Source: Kalaharituber pfeilii (lineage: Eukaryota > Ascomycota > Pezizomycetes > Pezizales > Pezizaceae). From it: a stretch of 64,000 bases of DNA. Within the stretch, counting starts at the first letter, position 1, and every line of letters starts with the position of its first letter. Location: contig WHUZ01000020.1 in assembly GCA_015179045.1 (NCBI GenBank), forward strand, positions 62,001-126,000, given 5' to 3'. This document shows positions 59,095-64,000 of the stretch, one piece after another. The notes under the pieces were generated by a model, which saw only the letters and a program-made list of their open reading frames with translations, did not search any database and was not told the DNA's origin. The position numbers were made by a program, and so were the translations under genes.

Positions 59095-61286
59095 CTAATG
59101 CGTGGGAAAAAGCACTCTCATACCCTTGATCTTTGGCTCAGTTCCACTTCCCCTAACATTAAACCTCACATCACCTTCCAACTCACACGTGATCATCTCT
59201 GAACTGCGACTCACGGGCAGTAACGGAATATGATCCTTAGTAGCCGAGTCCCATCCTAGCGTCAAGTCCCTCCATCGCAGGATCCTTCTCTTCCCCAAAC
59301 GCTGCGGAAAGTCGCTCTCATCATCATCCTTGAGCGTCCGGATTTTCTCGAACACCATTGCCGTCCGTAGCGGTGAGGGAGAGATGAAATAGCTATTGTG
59401 GCTCTCAAAGTATCCATACTTCTTATACAGTTGCTCTAGTTTCTGAATAATGTTCAGGCCTTCCTTTGATTCCCAGTAAATAACAGCAGTGAGGAAAATG
59501 GATGCAGCAGAGATTCCATCTTTGTCTGGAATAAGAGCAGAGAACATGTACCCAATTGCCTCTTCGAACGCATATACGGCGTCGAAACCGTTTTTCTGGA
59601 GGGAAAGAGCCACATTTCCAAGCCACTTGAACCCAGTGAGGGTTTCTTCATAGTGGAAACCCTCTGTCTTTGCCATGGAGGCAAGCATCTGTGAGGAAAC
59701 GGTAGACGCTAACATCGCGAGCTTTTCAAGCGGCTTTTGGCCCTTGGGAAAAGTCTCAAACAGGTAGGCAGCAAAGAGGATTCCTAGTTGGTTTCCTGAG
59801 AGAATACTGTATGTTGGAGCGCTGGAAGATGCATCCGACAAGAGGACGGCCACCGCGAAGCGGTCTGCGTCTGGGTCAGTGGCAATGACAAGAGGGATGG
59901 ATTGCCTTGTCGCAAGAGAAATTCCCAAATCAAGAGCCCCTTTCTCCTCAGGGTTTGGAAAGCTCACAGTGGGGAAGTCGGGGTCTGGAAGGGCCTATGG
60001 GATGAAAAGTCAATAACCCAAATTACAGCTTCATAGCAAGGAAACTAGGGGAACGAACTTGTTCTTCAACAATCACCATACTCTCCACAAGACCAAGTCC
60101 TTCTATGGCAGCCTTCATGGCTGGAAGGCCAACACCATGCATTGGGGTATAAACAAACCGAAAGCCGGGGGGAGTAGGCATGGATATGGGCCCTCCTGTG
60201 AACGATTTTAATGCATTCAAGTATGCTGCACGAACTTTTGCCAGACTTTTCACTACAAGCGGGGAGGTGTTAACGAGGTCTACGTCCCAGCAAACTGGCT
60301 CGAGATGCTTCTCAATGCTCGTAAAAATGCCTTCATCATGGGGTGGAATAATTTGGCATGCATTATCCCAGTATCTATAAACAGTTATGACAATTCCAAT
60401 TAGTTCCTAGGTGTAGAGGGGTACATACACTTTGTAACCTATAAAGCTCCAGCTTAAATATTTAGACTTTGTGCATCATAATACATCTGAAACAGAAATT
60501 TGCTGCAAACCTACCGTTATCTCGAGCTGGGTTCTAAATAACTCTCAGCATACCGTCGACTCTCAACATATCTCTCTGTGGTACACCTACATGTGACGCA
60601 GTAATCATAACGCCGGCCAATGCACCTAAATGTTTAATACCAAACGGCACCAGCGGAGTGTGCACCAAATCATCGTAAAAATGGACCTTAAACCTCTGGG
60701 TGATGAAGGCAGCCGCCGTAAGGCTTGCAAATCTTGCAGAATTATGCCGATGATCGTGCCCAACAACAACACCTCGATCGCGGGCTGCATCGTGACCGAA
60801 ATGTTGCAGCAGGTAGGCCCCCAGACCCTACAGTGTACAATAAACATGTATTTCGCAAATGTCAGCCACGGTTTTGACGCACCTGGGACGCCTGTATGAC
60901 CGTTACGTCGTTCATATAGCTGAACCCAGCTTGCATTCTTGCACGCAAGCCTTAATAACGTCATTGTCAGAGCGGTACGTCCCGATGTATGGGGAGGAGT
61001 TAACCTGCAGTCCCGAACACAATTCCTATCCAGTAAAGTATGTAAGAACCCTCCTTTCACATCTTCTGCAACTGGTGCACTGGTAGCATACTTTCATCTA
61101 ACCGATTAGAGAGTTCTTTCAGATCATTTGCGTCAACCAGCTTTTGAATTTCTGCATGGGTATCCGGGTTCTAGAAATTGTGTGAGTCAAGGTATTGGCA
61201 AATAGCAGCTGTGTTACTTTTTTCCTAGTTACCTTGTCTATCTCCAGCCACTTTTTCGCGTTCTCCAAAGTTTTCGAGCTCGCCAT
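59095..61286 (-). CDS. PRM15: Phosphopentomutase / phosphoglucomutase (PRM15/PGM3 type, 567 aa)
   Basis: Nine exons: 61286-61233, 61170-61092, 61025-61005 (21 nt), 60950-60883, 60827-60591, 60533-60515 (19 nt), 60438-60429 (10 nt), 60374-60059 and 59994-59095; total 1704 nt = 568 codons. Role: interconverts ribose-1-phosphate and ribose-5-phosphate (nucleoside salvage) and may act on hexose phosphates. Seen: IVFGTAGLRARMQAGF near the N-terminus; GVMITASHNP with the phospho-serine at about residue 152, its His and Asn on different exons; DNGYKVYWDN assembled over three exons; the metal site DPDADR at about 308-313; FEEAIGYM; and the phosphate-binding GSGTEPKIK near the end. All introns are 54-76 nt. 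The very small exons are supported because only they restore these motifs in frame. One intron ends in AAG (60951). Confidence 0.93.
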
Positions 61287-63700
61287 TACGCACTCTAAAG
61301 TGTTTTTTGCGTCCGAAGCGCCACTGTTTCCGCGAAGAGGGAGAGTAAACAGATGTGAGCTGAAGCTGATTCAAAAGGCTATTTATATGAACAAGAGGAA
61401 AGAACAAGTTAGTGGTATAACTGGCGGAGGTTTGGGTTTGTACTACTTATTTGCGGAGGTTTCCTCAACTTGTCTCACAACGGCGCCTTAGACTTCCCTA
61501 AACGAGAAATTGCAGCTCGGTAGTCCATCTTAAACCACACGTGCGATCTTGCAGCTTGCAGCGCTCACCGCCCCCACCTATTATTATTAAAGTCCCCAAC
61601 AGCCACCAATGGATCCGCTCACCAGCAGGCTACGGCGAATCTTCAAGGAGTACCTAAGCGACCATTTCCTGACGACTCTGCTCAGTATTCAATATCCTTC
61701 AGCCGGGACATTACACTCAATTGAAAATAGACTGGAGGCTGGGGGAAAAGCCGCGAAGGAGCTCAAGGGGAGCTAGAGCTGGGAAGGCACATTCTGACAA
61801 ATCATGGATAACAAATTATGGGTAAACTCCGGGCAATTGCTGTCACCTGTAGAAAAGAATGCAACAGCTATAGCTCTAAAAACGGAGCTAGATTTAATTA
61901 TGTCCTTCAATAAATAATATATTCAAAGGATTCGGCGTATGGAGGAGGAGGAGGAGTTTTACAGAGTTTCTAAGTATGTCAAAAGCCTGACATTCTCCTA
62001 TCCGCTAAGGATGATAAAGGCAGCTCATTACAACCTGCGCTATGGACTGGCAAAGATCCTTCGTAAAGTTGCTCTCATCTTGCGTAAATGGCTGCAATAT
62101 TTCAGCTGCTATAGAGCAGGCTTATCAAATCAGTCCTATAGTATATGAGCTTTCCCCATTAATTTTCTATGATATGCTGACAAATATGAGGCTTGTAAGC
62201 AATGAGAATATCTGACTTTAGGATAATGTCACGGCCTCTATTAGATTTACGAAAGTTTTATATACACAATCAAGCAGTCAGGAATTTGTGTACGGTTTAC
62301 TATACCAGTTAAACCCCAAGGAGATGCACAGAATAAGGAATTCATTGCCGCCGATGTTAGAATGAAGGTGGTATGTGGGCTCGAAATGTTGGTGGGTTTG
62401 GAGAGTATCAAAAGTGTTAATATCCTTCCCCACGTGACCTACAGGAGCAAAGTACAGTAATTCTAACAAGGCTACAGAAGAAGAGGCCATTGCTGATGGC
62501 ATTAGGAATCTTTGCAAAATAGCGCCTACAGAAACAGCCTACAAATATTTATGATGATAAATTTACAATGTTAACGGCAGGGTCCTCTATGGCAAATCGA
62601 CTACTGTTACAGGATTACCCTGAAGTTGCCAATGTCGAAACAAACGAGGAAAAGGTCTCAAGACAAAATGGAAGCAGGAAAAGGAAGATAATATGAAGCA
62701 AGTACTAATCCAAACTCTCTGGATTTATCTTTTTGCACCCTCCTGTTCCACCCCAGTGGCCAAATTATTTTGTTACCTATGGTAGCGGTAGTCCCCCCAG
62801 TGACTACTTAAGTACCCTCCGCCAGTCTCAATCGAATTGAATCGACCGCATGTACCCACTTTAGTACTTGAACGCTAGCACCAATCAGATCTCTCGTGAT
62901 AACCCACAAGTTGCTTGTTTTTCAGCAGCACCCCTTACTTCGGAATTCACGCCCAGCTCAGTCAGGATGCTCCGCCGACCATGTCCGGCTTGGCCACCAG
63001 CCATGAAGGCGAACCACCGGGTCTATATATTAGAAAAAAATAAGAAATAAAAAAATAACTAAAAATTTAAGAAACAGCTGGAGCCGCTAGTAACAAAGCT
63101 AACGTAGGGGTAGTGAAACCCTATAAGATGAGAAGAAAATGGGCCGTAACCGAGGACGGGTAGCAGAAAGCCTATATATGTATGCTGAAAGTGGTCTCAT
63201 GCAAGTCTCATGCTGAACATGAATTGCTGAGTAGTATATGGCTAATTGGTAACGTGATCTACTGTGGGTTACTGGAGCTACGCTCAGGTGCTCGGGCTGG
63301 GGTAGATTCTCATCTGCTGGTATGAAGAAAATGTGCTTCAGATCCAGCAGTCTAAAGTATTTAGAGCACGAAGTTATGTATGATATCCATCCAACTTGTA
63401 CCATACAATGGCAAGACTTGGCGTTGGCTCACTTAGTGACTAGAAAGCGCCAAGCCCAGAGGTGGGCTGTAGTTGGGAGGCTGTATCATTCAATTTGTGT
63501 GACTTTCGTTATCACGCATCCTCCCACTTTCCATTTCAATATTCAACGTCACAAGAAACCCATCGTATGTCTTCCAGCCATCAGTTGAATATTGTTTATA
63601 CAACAAAACAGACGGCTTACAAGTTCACGGGCGTCACAGTGCCTTCTCGTCCTCCTTTGCAAACCCCGCATCAAGAGGAAGCGGTTTACAGTTCCAGGCC
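61287..63700. other. Intergenic region before CCT7
   Basis: A short open frame at 61609-61776 (55 codons, MDPLTSRLRRIFKEYLSDHF and onward) starts in good context, and another occurs at 61939-62148. Neither has a recognisable domain or a clear splice partner, so neither is called. The remainder is AT-rich. Confidence 0.4.
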
Positions 63701-64000
63701 ATGGCATTTCAACAAGCTCCCACGATTATTGTCCTGAAGGAAGGTTGGGAATTGGAATTAAAAACCAGAAAATGCGCAGAAGCTGATATGAGGGCTTCTA
63801 GGAACGGATCAGTCTCAGGGGCGAGGGCAAATCATATCGAATATCAATGCATGCTTAGCAGTCCAGAACACTATTAAAACCACACTTGGACCATACGGAG
63901 GAGACCTTCTACTAGTTGATGCTGGTGGAAAGCAGACGATAACAAACGATGGAGCTACTGTGATGAAGGTACTTTGAAATCTTCACTCTTCGTCGGGAAA
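63701..64000 (+). CDS. CCT7: CCT chaperonin subunit eta, 5' end (gene runs off the right edge)
   Basis: Exon 1 63701-63743 ([14 protein letters not shown]), a 58-nt intron, exon 2 63802-63968, then a GTACTT donor that leaves the window. Role: one of eight subunits of the cytosolic TRiC/CCT ring that folds actin, tubulin and other proteins using ATP. Seen: [36 protein letters not shown] and [11 protein letters not shown], the group II chaperonin ATP-binding blocks (TLGP, NDGAT). The [13 protein letters not shown] stretch identifies the eta subunit. The remaining 80-90% lies outside. Confidence 0.92.

Noticed and set aside
61609..61776. 55-codon frame beginning MDPLTSRLRRIF
   Set aside because: Good start context but too short, with no splice partner or family; could be reconsidered with RNA data.
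1..64000. CRISPR array, prokaryotic operon or secondary-metabolite cluster
   Set aside because: None present: genes are spliced eukaryotic housekeeping genes, repeats lack regular spacers, and no synthase genes are seen.

Overview
The window is nuclear DNA of a filamentous ascomycete (Pezizomycotina). Most genes are split by many short introns of about 45-80 nt (extremes 33 and 178), with GT...AG ends and CTAAC/CTGAC-like branch sites. The protein families are fungal: a Yrb30-type RanGTP-binding protein, eRF3/Sup35 with a Q-rich prion-like N-terminus, a PTR2 peptide transporter, a type I metacaspase, a cytochrome-b5-fused sphingolipid desaturase and a Ty1/copia retroelement. Gene density is low, about one gene per 5 kb, and the gaps carry repeat debris. 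This would suit a repeat-rich lineage such as truffles or other Pezizomycetes, but that placement is inference.

Layout. 1-4.2 kb: a divergent pair (Yrb30-like on -, SUP35 on +) sharing a GC-rich promoter with a long C run. 4.2-13.6 kb: a repeat-rich gap with two TA-flanked MITEs, two related tRNA-derived SINE-like units, a degenerate tandem dimer, and one small predicted secreted protein (8518-9034). 13.7-26.3 kb: a gene-rich block with a histidine-phosphatase (PMU1-like) on +, then on - a coiled-coil protein of unknown function, a TPT-type nucleotide-sugar transporter-like protein, the phenylalanyl-tRNA synthetase alpha subunit, and TIM17. 26.3-33.7 kb: almost empty, with one small Cys-rich ORF. 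33.7-35.7 kb: PTR2. 40.1-41.8 kb: an internally deleted copia element with both LTRs, primer-binding site, polypurine tract and target duplication. 44.1-46.1 kb: a decayed RRP6 (nuclear exosome 3'-5' exonuclease) pseudogene. 46.8-47.4 kb: RPS26. 50.7-52.4 kb: metacaspase. 56.2-58.0 kb: delta-8 sphingolipid desaturase. 59.1-61.3 kb: PRM15/PGM3-type phosphopentomutase with microexons. 63.7 kb to the end: first exons of CCT7.

Most genes are unlinked housekeeping functions (translation, protein import and folding, nucleus, sugar phosphates, peptide uptake). No biosynthetic cluster, defence system or other multi-gene module is visible. In eight multi-exon models whose product family is recognised, and in the coiled-coil and TPT-like genes, the exon lengths I read sum exactly to whole codons, which supports the structures. 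The exception is SUP35, which is one base short in its third exon, so the assembled sequence has a frameshift in an essential gene. The most notable features are that frameshift, the full-length RRP6 pseudogene, the 10-, 19- and 21-nt exons of the phosphopentomutase gene, and the copia fragment whose RNase H ends in a C2H2 finger-like tail.
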